A stretch of DNA of 17,745 nt from JAKSCF01 sp028279945 (GCA_028279945.1 JANQMT010000013.1:1-17745); one strand, 5' to 3'; shown: positions 7,893-15,930, counted from the first letter of the stretch. Notes: generated from the sequence alone by a model not told the origin. Numbers and translations: made by a program.

Positions 7893-8363
7893 TTGAGTAA
7901 AACAAAAGTAGTTGATGTTGTTAAGGAGATTTTAAGAGACTTTCTTGAAGTTAATGGATATATGCTATTCAATATCGAATACCAAAAAGAAGGAAAAGAC
8001 TGGATATTGAGAGTGTACATAGATAATGAAGAAGAAAGTATAAGTATTGAGGACTGTGAAAAGGTAAGCATCTTTTTAGGTAAAGAGCTGGACGAGAGAG
8101 ACATTATTGATAAAAAGTATATGCTGGAGGTTTCATCGCCGGGCATTGATCGTCCTCTGCTAAAAGATAGCGATTATGAAAAATATAAAGGCAGAATTGT
8201 AGATGTTTTTTTATACAAAGCACTAAATGGCGAAAAGATAATTACCGGCGAACTGGGCGGGCTTATAGACGATGAGATTCTTGTTAAAGATGAAAAAACG
8301 AATGAAGAACTGAAGATTTCAAGAGAATTGATATCCAAAGTGAAATTGGCTGTAATATTTTAA
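7893..8363 (+). CDS. rimP: Ribosome maturation factor RimP
   Basis: RimP binds the nascent 30S subunit and is needed for its maturation. The product is 156 aa, typical of the family, with the conserved LEVSSPGIDRPLLKDSDYEKYKG segment at about residues 80-103 linking the N-terminal domain to the C-terminal SH3-like domain. The chosen start is TTG at 7893, because AAGGAG (7879-7884) lies 8 nt before it. An in-frame GTG at 7884 overlaps that Shine-Dalgarno and is unlikely to be used. It heads the operon, 11 bp before nusA. Confidence 0.96.
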   Translation: MSKTKVVDVVKEILRDFLEVNGYMLFNIEYQKEGKDWILRVYIDNEEESISIEDCEKVSIFLGKELDERDIIDKKYMLEVSSPGIDRPLLKDSDYEKYKGRIVDVFLYKALNGEKIITGELGGLIDDEILVKDEKTNEELKISRELISKVKLAVIF

Positions 8364-8374
8364 GGAGGTTCGAA

Positions 8375-9463
8375 ATGAATAGGGAGTTTATTAAAGCCAT
8401 TGAACAAATAGAAAAAGAGAAAGGTGTATCTAAAGAGTTATTGATTGACGCTTTAGAGTCTGCCTTAGTTTCTGCATATAGAAAAAACTATGGGACGCAT
8501 CAAAATGTCAGAGTTAATATTAATCAAGATACAGGAGATACTGAGGTTTACTCACAACGCACGGTTGTAGAGGAAGTAACCAGCGATTTTCTCGAAATTT
8601 CTTTAGAAGATGCAAAAAAGATTAATCCAAATTATGAATTGGATGATGTCATAGAAAAGGCCATTGCACCAAAGGACTTTGGTAGAATTGCAGCACAGAC
8701 TGCAAAACAGGTTGTTGTACAAAGAATTCGAGAAGCAGAAAGAGGCATTGTTTACGAAGATTTTTCTAACAGACAATCTGAGGTTGTAACCGGTGTGATA
8801 CAGCGTATTAGTAAAGGTATGGTATATATCAATCTAGGAAAAACAGAAGGTATATTAGCACCTACGGAGCAAGTACCCGGTGAAAAATACGTGATGAATA
8901 ACAGACTAAAAGTGTACATAATGGATGTTAAAAAAACAACAAAAGGACCTCAAGTTTACGTTTCTAGATCTCATCCGGGACTTGTTAAGCGATTGTTTGA
9001 GTTGGAAGTACCCGAGATACATGACGGCGTTGTTGAGGTTAAGAGTATTTCAAGAGAAGCAGGGTCAAGGACGAAAATGGCAGTTTATTCAGCTGATGAA
9101 AATGTAGATGCTGTGGGAGCATGTGTTGGGCATAAAGGAACAAGAGTCCAAGTCGTAGTCGATGAACTGTTTGGTGAAAAAATTGATATTATTAATTGGA
9201 GCGATGACCCTGAAGAACTTATTAAGAGCAGCTTAAGTCCTGCTAAAGTAGAACGAGTGGTTATCAAAGAAGAAGAAAACGCAGCAACGGTTGTTGTACC
9301 TGATTACCAGCTGTCACTTGCAATTGGAAAGGAAGGTCAAAACGTTAGACTGGCTGCTAAGTTAACAAACTGGAGAATAGACATAAAAAGTCATTCTCAG
9401 TATTATCCAGATGAAACTAATGAGACATTAGATGATACGATAGATGATTTAGATGAAGATTAA
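8375..9463 (+). CDS. nusA: Transcription termination/antitermination factor NusA
   Basis: NusA binds RNA polymerase and nascent RNA, modulating pausing, intrinsic termination and antitermination. The 362-aa protein has the N-terminal polymerase-binding domain (about 1-125), an S1 domain (about 135-200, GVIQRISKGMVYINLGKTEG), a first KH domain (GACVGHKGTRV at about 246-256) and a second KH domain (AIGKEGQNVRLAAKL at about 314-328), then a short acidic tail. It lacks the C-terminal acidic repeats of proteobacterial NusA, as is normal for Firmicutes. AAGGAGG precedes the ATG with 6-nt spacing. If the rimP leader hairpin terminates transcription, NusA could act on its own operon. Confidence 0.98.
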   Translation: MNREFIKAIEQIEKEKGVSKELLIDALESALVSAYRKNYGTHQNVRVNINQDTGDTEVYSQRTVVEEVTSDFLEISLEDAKKINPNYELDDVIEKAIAPKDFGRIAAQTAKQVVVQRIREAERGIVYEDFSNRQSEVVTGVIQRISKGMVYINLGKTEGILAPTEQVPGEKYVMNNRLKVYIMDVKKTTKGPQVYVSRSHPGLVKRLFELEVPEIHDGVVEVKSISREAGSRTKMAVYSADENVDAVGACVGHKGTRVQVVVDELFGEKIDIINWSDDPEELIKSSLSPAKVERVVIKEEENAATVVVPDYQLSLAIGKEGQNVRLAAKLTNWRIDIKSHSQYYPDETNETLDDTIDDLDED

Positions 9464-9495
9464 TCACCATATGGATTCATTAAGGAGTGGTGCCG

Positions 9496-9765
9496 GTGAA
9501 AAAGAAAAAGATTCCGATGCGTAGATGTGTAGGCTGCATGGAGTCTAAACCCAAAAAAGAGCTTATTAGGATTGTGTGTAACAAAGAAAATATATTAAGC
9601 CTTGATAGTACAGGTAAAGCCGCAGGGCGAGGCGTATATTTGTGCAAAAGCACTGAATGCTTTGAGAAAGCCAGAAAAAGAAAATCTATTGAAAGAAGCT
9701 TAGAACGGCAAATTTCTTCAGATAATTTAAATGAAATATTTGAAGCGTTAAAAGGCCATGAATGA
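9496..9765 (+). CDS. rnpM: RNase P modulator RnpM (YlxR family)
   Basis: This is a small basic RNA-binding protein of the YlxR family, recently described as a modulator of RNase P. The 89-aa product begins MKKKKIPMRRCVGC, with Cys11 and Cys14 in the family RxCxGC motif and GRGVYLC at 44-50. The start is GTG at 9496, because AAGGAG (9482-9487) lies 8 nt before it. Two earlier in-frame GTG codons at 9487 and 9490 overlap or abut the Shine-Dalgarno. It overlaps the next gene by 8 nt, in the usual nusA-infB neighbourhood. Confidence 0.93.
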   Translation: MKKKKIPMRRCVGCMESKPKKELIRIVCNKENILSLDSTGKAAGRGVYLCKSTECFEKARKRKSIERSLERQISSDNLNEIFEALKGHE

Positions 9766-10078
9766 TAAAGTTTATAGATACTTAGGTTTAGCAAAGCGTT
9801 CAGGTAATTTAATATCAGGGTATAATACTTGTTTGCATTATATGGGTAAGAAAAAAGTTAAACTCATCATTATTTCAGAGGATGCTGCAGAAAATACAAA
9901 GAGTAAATTGATTCAACAAGCAGCAAGGAACAACATAGAATACATGGTCTGGGGTTTAAAAGATAAGTTGTCGCATTCAGTTGGTGCAAATAACCGAAGT
10001 GTTTTTGGAATAACCGATGACAATTTTGCAAGGGTAGTGGCTTTAGAGATCAAAAATAATGCGACTAGAAAAGAATGA
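9758..10078 (+). CDS. L7Ae/L30e-like K-turn RNA-binding protein (YlxQ family)
   Basis: This is a small ribosomal L7Ae-like protein of the YlxQ family, whose members bind K-turn RNA; the precise cellular role is unclear. The 106-aa product shows family features: YRYLGLAKRSGNLISGYN at the N terminus, KLIIISEDAAENTKSKL in the middle, and GANNRSVFGITD toward the end, with basic residues on the RNA-binding face. Its ATG lies inside the end of rnpM (8-nt overlap), and no strong independent Shine-Dalgarno is seen, suggesting translational coupling. It ends at the infB ribosome binding site. Confidence 0.92.
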   Translation: MNDKVYRYLGLAKRSGNLISGYNTCLHYMGKKKVKLIIISEDAAENTKSKLIQQAARNNIEYMVWGLKDKLSHSVGANNRSVFGITDDNFARVVALEIKNNATRKE

Positions 10079-10091
10079 GGAGGTGTTTGTT

Positions 10092-12161
10092 ATGGCAAAA
10101 TACAGAGTGTATGAAATAGCAAAAGAACTAGGTATAAACAGTAAAGAATTGTTAGAATTATTGCCTGATATGGGTATTGCTGTCAAGAGTCATATGACTG
10201 CTTTAACAGATGAAGAGGTGAATAGGATTATAGATGAGCTGGCTCCGGATGATGATGAAAAAGCTAAAGAAAGTAAGCCTATGAAATCGGAAACCAAGGA
10301 CAAATCAGGAAAACGAGATAATAAAAACCAAGGAAAAACACAGCCGGAAAAAACTAAGAAAACAGATAAGAAAAAGAAAAAGCAAGAGGAAATTATTGAG
10401 GAAGAGGATAATAGTATTAAAATAACGGTGCCTATTACAGTAAAAGGTTATTCAGAGCAAATCGATAAGCTGCCCAACGAAGTCATTATGAAATTAATGG
10501 GATTAGGCATTATGGCGAATATCAATCAAGATATTGATAAAGATACGGTATTGTTGTTATCTGAAGAATTTGGAGTGAATGTATCCATTACAGGAGAAGT
10601 TGAGGATAATGATTTAGAGGCCCTATTAGAAGACTTTGAAGATGCTCCGGAAGATTTGGAATTTCGACCACCTGTTATTACCGTAATGGGGCATGTTGAC
10701 CATGGTAAAACCTCACTATTAGACACCATGAGAAAAACCAATGTGACAGCTAAGGAATCCGGTGGTATTACACAGCATATTGGTGCATCGGAAGTGTACG
10801 TAGGTGATAAAAAAATAGTATTTTTAGATACACCGGGCCATGAAGCTTTTACTGCTATGAGAGCACGAGGCGCAAGTATAACAGATATTGCTATATTGGT
10901 AGTAGCAGCAGATGATGGTGTAAAACCACAAACTATCGAAGCAATAAGTCATGCTAAAGCTGCAGACATTCCTATTATTGTAGCCATTAATAAAATGGAT
11001 AAGCCCACATCAAACCCTATGAAAGTAAAACAAGAACTATCCGAGCATGGCATTTTAGTTGAAGAATGGGGTGGAGACGTTATTAGTGTCCCTGTTTCTG
11101 CTACTACCGGAGAAGGTATTGACCAGCTTTTGGAGATGATATTACTGATGGCTGAGATGCTTGAACTAAAAGCCAACCCAAATAGATTAGCAATAGGAAC
11201 GGTTGTAGAGGCTAAGTTAGATACAGCCAAGGGATCGGTAGCCACAATCATAATACAGAATGGAACCTTAGAAGTGGGTATGTCAATTGTTGCAGGTGCT
11301 TCTTATGGAAGAGTCCGTGCGATGATTAACAGCAAAGGCAAACATGTTAAAAAAGTAGGCCCTTCAAGTGCTGTGGAGATTTTAGGATTATCGTCAGTTC
11401 CGGAAGCAGGCGATGTGGTGCATGCAGTTAGAGAAGATAAAATGGCACGTCAAGTTGCTGAAAAACGTCAAGAAAGAATTAAACAAGAATCGCTTAAAGC
11501 AACATCACATGTGACATTAGAAGATTTATTCAGCCAGATTCAACAAGGGCAGGTAAAAGACTTAAACATCATTATAAAAGCAGATGTTCAAGGGTCTGTA
11601 GGAGCACTTGCTCAATCCCTGATCAAGTTAAGCAATGAAGAAGTAAAGATGAATATTATTTATTCAGGTGTAGGAACCGTTACGGAGTCAGATGTACTAC
11701 TGGCATCGGCTTCTAATGCAATTATTATTGGTTTCAATGTAAGACCTTCAACAAGCGTTTCTAATTTTGCAGAAAGAGAAAAGGTGGACATTCGAACCTA
11801 TAGAATTATTTATGAAGCCATAGATGATGTAGAAGCTGCTATGAAAGGGTTGCTTGATCCGGAATATAAAGAAGTTATTACAGGAAAAGTGACCATTAGA
11901 GCTACTTTTAAAGTGCCAAATATCGGTACCATTGGAGGCGCTTATGTAACAGAAGGTAAAGTATCAAGAAATTCTGATGTCAGATTAATTCGTGATGGTA
12001 TCGTCATCTATGAAGGAAAAATATCATCATTGAAGCGATTTAAAGACGATGCCAAAGAAGTCGTTTCAGGCTATGAATGTGGTATCGGACTAGAGAATTA
12101 TAACGATATAAAAGAAGAAGACGTTATAGAAGCCTTCAACATGGAAGAAATAAAAAGGTAA
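10092..12161 (+). CDS. infB: Translation initiation factor IF-2
   Basis: IF-2 is the GTPase that brings initiator fMet-tRNA to the 30S subunit and promotes subunit joining. The 689-aa protein has an N-terminal IF2_N helix bundle (1-50), a Lys/Glu-rich linker (about 55-110), a second IF2_N module, and the G domain with GHVDHGKT at 200-207, DTPGH at 246-250 and NKMD at 300-303, followed by the beta-barrel and fMet-tRNA-binding C-terminal domains. AGGAGGTG (10078-10085) lies 6 nt before the ATG at 10092, ruling out an in-frame start 33 nt upstream. A second internal start, as used in E. coli, cannot be confirmed by eye. Confidence 0.98.
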   Translation: MAKYRVYEIAKELGINSKELLELLPDMGIAVKSHMTALTDEEVNRIIDELAPDDDEKAKESKPMKSETKDKSGKRDNKNQGKTQPEKTKKTDKKKKKQEEIIEEEDNSIKITVPITVKGYSEQIDKLPNEVIMKLMGLGIMANINQDIDKDTVLLLSEEFGVNVSITGEVEDNDLEALLEDFEDAPEDLEFRPPVITVMGHVDHGKTSLLDTMRKTNVTAKESGGITQHIGASEVYVGDKKIVFLDTPGHEAFTAMRARGASITDIAILVVAADDGVKPQTIEAISHAKAADIPIIVAINKMDKPTSNPMKVKQELSEHGILVEEWGGDVISVPVSATTGEGIDQLLEMILLMAEMLELKANPNRLAIGTVVEAKLDTAKGSVATIIIQNGTLEVGMSIVAGASYGRVRAMINSKGKHVKKVGPSSAVEILGLSSVPEAGDVVHAVREDKMARQVAEKRQERIKQESLKATSHVTLEDLFSQIQQGQVKDLNIIIKADVQGSVGALAQSLIKLSNEEVKMNIIYSGVGTVTESDVLLASASNAIIIGFNVRPSTSVSNFAEREKVDIRTYRIIYEAIDDVEAAMKGLLDPEYKEVITGKVTIRATFKVPNIGTIGGAYVTEGKVSRNSDVRLIRDGIVIYEGKISSLKRFKDDAKEVVSGYECGIGLENYNDIKEEDVIEAFNMEEIKR

Positions 12162-12203
12162 AACTTTTTAACTACGGTACTTACCCGGAAAGGAATGGTA
12201 AGA

Positions 12204-12575
12204 ATGGGTAAAAATTTTAGATCCCATCGAGTTGCAGAAGAAATAAAAAAAGTATTAAGTATGATGCTCATTAATGAGTTAAAGGATCCAAGAATATCGT
12301 CAATGGTTAGCGTGACTCAAGTTGAAGTAACGGATGACTTTAGTTTTGCAAAAGTATACTTGAGTGTTTTGGGTTCAGAAGAAGAAAAGGAAAATACACT
12401 CCTGGCATTAAAGAGTGCTGCAGGATTTATTAGAAAAGAAGTCGGTAAAAAAATAAAAATGAGACGTATCCCTGAGTTTATATTTAAAATTGATCATTCA
12501 TTGGACTATAGCTTGCATATATCAAAGATCATTGATGAAATAGGAAAGGATGACAAAGATAATCATGAGGAATGA
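12204..12575 (+). CDS. rbfA: 30S ribosome-binding factor RbfA
   Basis: RbfA is a cold-shock-type 30S assembly factor that binds near helix 1 of 16S rRNA. The 123-aa product is normal length and carries the KH-like fold motifs: RVAEEIKKVLSMMLINELKDPRI near the N terminus, VTDDFSFAKVYLSVLG, and RRIPEFIFKIDHSLDYS toward the C terminus. The start is ATG 12204, because AAAGGA (12189-12194) is 9 nt away; an in-frame ATG at 12195 directly abuts that Shine-Dalgarno. It overlaps nrnA. Confidence 0.96.
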   Translation: MGKNFRSHRVAEEIKKVLSMMLINELKDPRISSMVSVTQVEVTDDFSFAKVYLSVLGSEEEKENTLLALKSAAGFIRKEVGKKIKMRRIPEFIFKIDHSLDYSLHISKIIDEIGKDDKDNHEE

Positions 12576-13539
12576 GGATACCTTTCACCGTATTGTGGAA
12601 GCATTGGATACATCAGAAAAACTATTGATTTTTCCTCATATTATTCCGGATGGAGATACCATAGGCAGTGCAGCTGCATTGTATAGAGCATTGATGCAAA
12701 AAGGAAAGGATGTTTATGTTCTTGTTGAAGAAATGATACCGGAATATCTTCAATTCCTTTCCCAAGGCTTCGTAGATGAAATACCTATAGATTTTGATCC
12801 TGATTTATGTATTGCATTGGATTGCAGCGATATTGGAAGAATGGGAGCAAGGTTTGAAGCTTATTCAAAAGGTGGAACAACCATTAACATTGATCACCAT
12901 CTTACAAATACTTTTTTTGGTGATTTAAATTATGTAGATGATCAAACATCAGCTACAGGAGAAATTGTTTTTAATTTTTTAAAAGCTTTAAATACCCATA
13001 TGGATAAATTTATTGCAGAAGCTTTATATACAGCCATTTCAACCGATACAGGAAGTTTTAAGTATACCAATACAACGAAAAACACACATTATGCGGCGGC
13101 GGAATTATTGGAAAATGGTGTTGACTTAAACCATATCAGCGTAGAACTCTATCAAAATGTTCGGTTAGAAAAAATACGTTTAGAAGCTAAAGTTTTAGAT
13201 CATCTGAGTATTTTTTGTAACGGAAAAGCCGTATCTGCATACGTTTCACAAGAAATGCTGGCAGAGACAAATGCAAAAATGGATGAAACGGAAGGTATAG
13301 TAGAAACACTAAGAAATATTCAAGGGGTTGAAATAGCAGTACTTTTTAAAGAAATAAACGACAACGAAATTAAAGTAGGTTTTCGTGCCAAAAGAAGTGC
13401 GGATGTCAGCAAAATAGCCATGATGTTTGGTGGTGGTGGGCATGTTAAGGCAGCAGGTTGCAGCATTTTTGACAATTTGAAAAATGCACAACAACTTGTT
13501 TCCGATGCTATTATCAACTATTTTAATACAATGGAGTAG
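12550..13539 (+). CDS. nrnA: DHH-family oligoribonuclease / pAp phosphatase NrnA
   Basis: NrnA degrades 2-5-nt RNA fragments and hydrolyses 3'-phosphoadenosine 5'-phosphate, finishing RNA turnover in bacteria lacking Orn. The 329-aa protein has the DHH domain with DGD at 34-36, DCSD at 91-94 and DHH at 115-117 as metal ligands, plus TDTGSFKYTNT, and a C-terminal DHHA1 domain with GGGGH at 294-298. The start is uncertain: ATG 12550 has purine-rich AGGAAAGG directly upstream, while ATG 12565 would remove five residues but is 14 nt from AAAGGA. Both overlap rbfA (26 or 11 nt). The rbfA-nrnA-truB order is common in Firmicutes. Confidence 0.95.
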   Translation: MTKIIMRNEDTFHRIVEALDTSEKLLIFPHIIPDGDTIGSAAALYRALMQKGKDVYVLVEEMIPEYLQFLSQGFVDEIPIDFDPDLCIALDCSDIGRMGARFEAYSKGGTTINIDHHLTNTFFGDLNYVDDQTSATGEIVFNFLKALNTHMDKFIAEALYTAISTDTGSFKYTNTTKNTHYAAAELLENGVDLNHISVELYQNVRLEKIRLEAKVLDHLSIFCNGKAVSAYVSQEMLAETNAKMDETEGIVETLRNIQGVEIAVLFKEINDNEIKVGFRAKRSADVSKIAMMFGGGGHVKAAGCSIFDNLKNAQQLVSDAIINYFNTME

Positions 13540-13551
13540 GAATAACCAATA

Positions 13552-14433
13552 ATGGATGGAATGATTAACCTTTACAAACCCAATAATATGACTTCTCATG
13601 ATGTGGTAAAAATCGTAAGAAGAAAATTCAAAAAAATCAAGGTTGGACATACTGGGACTTTAGATCCTATGGCAATAGGGGTTTTGCCCCTTTGTTTGGG
13701 AAAGGCTACACGGATTACGGAATACCTTACTAATAATGATAAATCATATAGATGCGAAATGACTTTAGGAATTGAAACAGATACACAAGATATCTGGGGC
13801 ACAATTCTTAAAGAATATGAAGGAGAAATTGTAATCCATGAACAAGAAGTTTTAAATATTTTTAAGACCTTTTTAGGTGAGATAGAACAAATTCCACCTA
13901 TGTATTCTGCTGTCAGAGTTCAAGGGAAAAGACTTTACCAGTACGCAAGAAGCGGTAAAGAAATTGAAATCAAACCCAGAAAAATTAAGATATATGATTT
14001 GTATAACATACAAATCCATCAAAATAAAATAACATTTGATGTGAAATGTTCAAAAGGAACTTATATTAGAACTTTATGCTATGACATAGGTAAAAAGTTA
14101 GGATACGGTGCAGCCTTGAGTTACTTGGAGAGAACGTCAAGCGGTATATTTACAAAAGAAAATGCTATATCTGTAGAAGACTTAGATACACTGTCTCCTG
14201 AGACCTATATGATACCTATGGATGCACCATTAGAGGATATGGGTGCTGTTGATATTAAAGATGAAAAAGGTTTCCGTAAAGTATCTAACGGATGTAAATT
14301 GATGGAAAAAGAATATACTTGGAAAACCCAAAATAACGAGTTAACGAGAATATATTATGGTAAATCATTTGTCGCTATAGGAATATATAATACAATAGAT
14401 CACTCTATAAGTATGAAGAAAGTGTTTTTGTAA
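13552..14433 (+). CDS. truB: tRNA pseudouridine-55 synthase TruB
   Basis: TruB converts uridine 55 in the T-loop of most tRNAs to pseudouridine. The 293-aa product starts MDGMINLYKPNNMTSHDVV, the family's standard opening. It carries the catalytic motif GHTGTLDP with Asp38 as the nucleophile, then PPMYSAVRVQGKRLYQYAR and KGTYIRTLCYDIG in the core, and a C-terminal extension of about 80 residues consistent with a PUA-like domain. A GGAGTAGG lies about 11 nt upstream. It is 12 bp after nrnA and 21 bp before ribF. Confidence 0.97.
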   Translation: MDGMINLYKPNNMTSHDVVKIVRRKFKKIKVGHTGTLDPMAIGVLPLCLGKATRITEYLTNNDKSYRCEMTLGIETDTQDIWGTILKEYEGEIVIHEQEVLNIFKTFLGEIEQIPPMYSAVRVQGKRLYQYARSGKEIEIKPRKIKIYDLYNIQIHQNKITFDVKCSKGTYIRTLCYDIGKKLGYGAALSYLERTSSGIFTKENAISVEDLDTLSPETYMIPMDAPLEDMGAVDIKDEKGFRKVSNGCKLMEKEYTWKTQNNELTRIYYGKSFVAIGIYNTIDHSISMKKVFL

Positions 14434-14454
14434 TTTTTAATTGAGGTGGAACGG

Positions 14455-15378
14455 ATGAAAGTGTTTTATTCAATAGAGGATATACAAAACTTAGGGGAAA
14501 GTGGAATCGCTTTAGGAAATTTTGACGGTGTACATATTGGCCATAAGGCACTTATAAAAAATGCAGTAGATGACTGTAAAAAAGCAGGCTTTGAAAGTGT
14601 GGTTTTTACCTTTAAGAATCACCCTAAAAACTTATCGGATTCAAAAAAAGTGAAACAAATCGTTTCCTGGGAAGAAAAAGTGAAAATTATCGAATCTTTA
14701 GGCGCTGATTATCTCGTAGCTATAGAGTTTGATAACCAATTACGAAAAATGTCAGCTGAAGATTTTATTATAAATATATTAATAGGTCGATTGAATATGA
14801 AGGCTGCATACTGTGGATTTCATTACCGTTTCGGATATAAAGCATTGGGTACAACAGATCTGTTAGAAGAAATGGGTAAAAAATATGGCTACTCCCTTAA
14901 TATTTTAGAACCTGTAGAAGTGCAGGATAACCTAGTAAGCAGTACAAGAATTAGACAATTAATTGCAGATGGTGAAATGGAAGCATGCAATCAGTTACTG
15001 GGAAGGCAGTATGCTTTAGAAGGTGAAGTTGTTTATGGGAAACAGATTGGAACGCAAATCGGTTTTCCAACAGCCAATATTTTAATTGATGAAACTCGAA
15101 TAATTCCACCAAACGGTGTATATATTACCAAGTGTTTTGTTAATAATAAGGAATGGAACAGTATTACAAACATTGGCTGCAAGCCCACAGTAGGAGGAGA
15201 GCAGCGACTAATAGAAACCAATATTATTAATTTCGATGAAAATATTTATAATCAAAATATTAGGATTGAGTTCTATAAAAAAATTAGAGGTGAATCAAAA
15301 TTTAAGGATGTTAACGCCTTAAAAGAACAAATTGCTTTGGATGTTGACGCTGTTAAAGCGTATCATCATATTAAATAA
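14455..15378 (+). CDS. ribF: Bifunctional riboflavin kinase / FAD synthetase RibF
   Basis: RibF phosphorylates riboflavin to FMN and adenylylates FMN to FAD. The 307-aa protein has an N-terminal nucleotidyltransferase domain with GNFDGVHIGH at residues 21-30 and STRIR at about 162-166. The C-terminal riboflavin kinase domain has GFPTAN at 203-208 and a GVYITKCFVN strand after it. The start is ATG 14455, preceded by GAGGTGG with 5-nt spacing; an in-frame GTG at 14446 lies within that Shine-Dalgarno. Its place between truB and rpsO is the conserved Firmicutes arrangement. Confidence 0.97.
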   Translation: MKVFYSIEDIQNLGESGIALGNFDGVHIGHKALIKNAVDDCKKAGFESVVFTFKNHPKNLSDSKKVKQIVSWEEKVKIIESLGADYLVAIEFDNQLRKMSAEDFIINILIGRLNMKAAYCGFHYRFGYKALGTTDLLEEMGKKYGYSLNILEPVEVQDNLVSSTRIRQLIADGEMEACNQLLGRQYALEGEVVYGKQIGTQIGFPTANILIDETRIIPPNGVYITKCFVNNKEWNSITNIGCKPTVGGEQRLIETNIINFDENIYNQNIRIEFYKKIRGESKFKDVNALKEQIALDVDAVKAYHHIK

Positions 15379-15380
15379 TA

Positions 15381-15409
15381 TTTACAATGACGTTTTTATA
15401 TGGTAAAAT
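15381..15409 (+). promoter_or_regulatory. Sigma-A extended -10 promoter of rpsO
   Basis: TTTACA (15381-15386) is followed after 17 nt by TAAAAT (15404-15409), preceded by TGG as an extended -10. The predicted start is near 15416, about 80 nt before rpsO. It lies just after the ribF stop, so rpsO can be transcribed separately from the upstream operon. Confidence 0.75.
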
Positions 15410-15424
15410 ATAGCGTCAGTGAAA

Positions 15425-15492
15425 CCATCTGCTATGTATGACGATTCTCCGCCGTCTTACTTGGCTTATGGGGATAATTAAGAAGGAGGTGA
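15425..15492 (+). ncRNA. Candidate S15 autoregulatory leader of rpsO
   Basis: The leader can fold into nested stems: CCAT (15425-15428) with ATGG (15468-15471), GCTATGTA (15431-15438) with TACTTGGC (15458-15465), and GACG (15440-15443) with CGTC (15453-15456). The middle stem contains adjacent G-C and G-U pairs, the type of element S15 recognises in 16S rRNA helix 22. The apical loop contains CTCC (15447-15450), complementary to GGAG in the rpsO Shine-Dalgarno (15485-15488), so a pseudoknot could block initiation. S15 autoregulation through leader RNA is well established in several bacteria; this fold is drawn by hand. Confidence 0.55.
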
Positions 15493-15494
15493 AC

Positions 15495-15764
15495 ATGAGA
15501 ATGACTAAAGAAAAGAAAGTTGAAATCATTAATGAATTTAAAACTCATGAAGGAGATACCGGTTCTCCTGAAGTTCAAGTAGCACTACTTACTTACAGAA
15601 TTAATGAGTTGAATGAGCATCTTAAGGTTCATAAAAAGGATCATCATTCAAGAAGAGGTCTATTAAAAATGGTTGGTCAAAGAAGAAATTTGTTGAACTA
15701 TTTGATAGACAAAGACATCGAAAGATACAGAAGTATCATTAAACGTCTAGGACTAAGAAAATAA
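15495..15764 (+). CDS. rpsO: 30S ribosomal protein S15
   Basis: S15 binds the central domain of 16S rRNA early in 30S assembly and contributes to an intersubunit bridge. The 89-aa product is the standard length and has the family sequences FKTHEGDTGSPEVQVALLTYRI near the N terminus and HKKDHHSRRGLLKMVGQRRNLLNYL in the rRNA-binding helices. The start is ATG 15495, 5 nt after AGGAGG. An in-frame ATG at 15438 lies inside the leader hairpin and would add 19 atypical residues, so it is rejected. Confidence 0.98.
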   Translation: MRMTKEKKVEIINEFKTHEGDTGSPEVQVALLTYRINELNEHLKVHKKDHHSRRGLLKMVGQRRNLLNYLIDKDIERYRSIIKRLGLRK

Positions 15765-15775
15765 AAATTAAAGCC

Positions 15776-15800
15776 GGGGGGACTTAGTTCCCCCTATATT
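15776..15800 (+). terminator. Weak or partial terminator after rpsO
   Basis: GGGGGGAC (15776-15783) pairs with GTTCCCCC (15787-15794), including one G-U pair, closing a 3-nt TTA loop. The tail TATATTTGT is a poor T-tract. It begins 12 nt after the rpsO stop. The strong stem with weak tail suggests partial termination with read-through into pnp, for which no separate convincing promoter was seen. Confidence 0.6.
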
Positions 15801-15837
15801 TGTACAAAAAAACATTTATTAAAGAAAAAGTTGGGTT

Positions 15838-15904
15838 TGGGGTCAGGCTTGAAAAATTAACTTATTCTCTTACTTGAGTAGGTTAACTTGTCAAGCCAGA
15901 CCCA
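15838..15904. repeat. 67-bp imperfect palindrome, REP/MITE-like element
   Basis: The left arm TGGGGTCAGGCTTGA... and right arm ...TCAAGCCAGACCCA pair over about 28 bp, with three mismatches and two G-U pairs, around an 8-nt loop near 15868-15875. The GGGTC-A-GGCTTGA ends resemble, from memory, GGGGTCAGG-type repeats that travel with IS200-like (Y1/RAYT) transposases in other bacteria. No transposase or second copy is in this window, so mobility is inferred. As RNA it would be a long duplex 26 nt before pnp, a potential RNase III substrate. Confidence 0.55.
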
Positions 15905-15930
15905 CTGAAATGATTAAATGGAGGTAGGAA

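Noticed and set aside
15438..15494. Extended S15 reading frame starting in the leader
   Set aside because: The ATG lies inside the predicted regulatory hairpin with no ribosome binding site. S15 starts normally at 15495 after AGGAGG.
15888..15916. Possible pnp promoter with TTGTCA as -35
   Set aside because: The hexamer 17 nt downstream is TGATTA, a poor -10 box, and the -35 lies within the palindrome arm, which explains its sequence.
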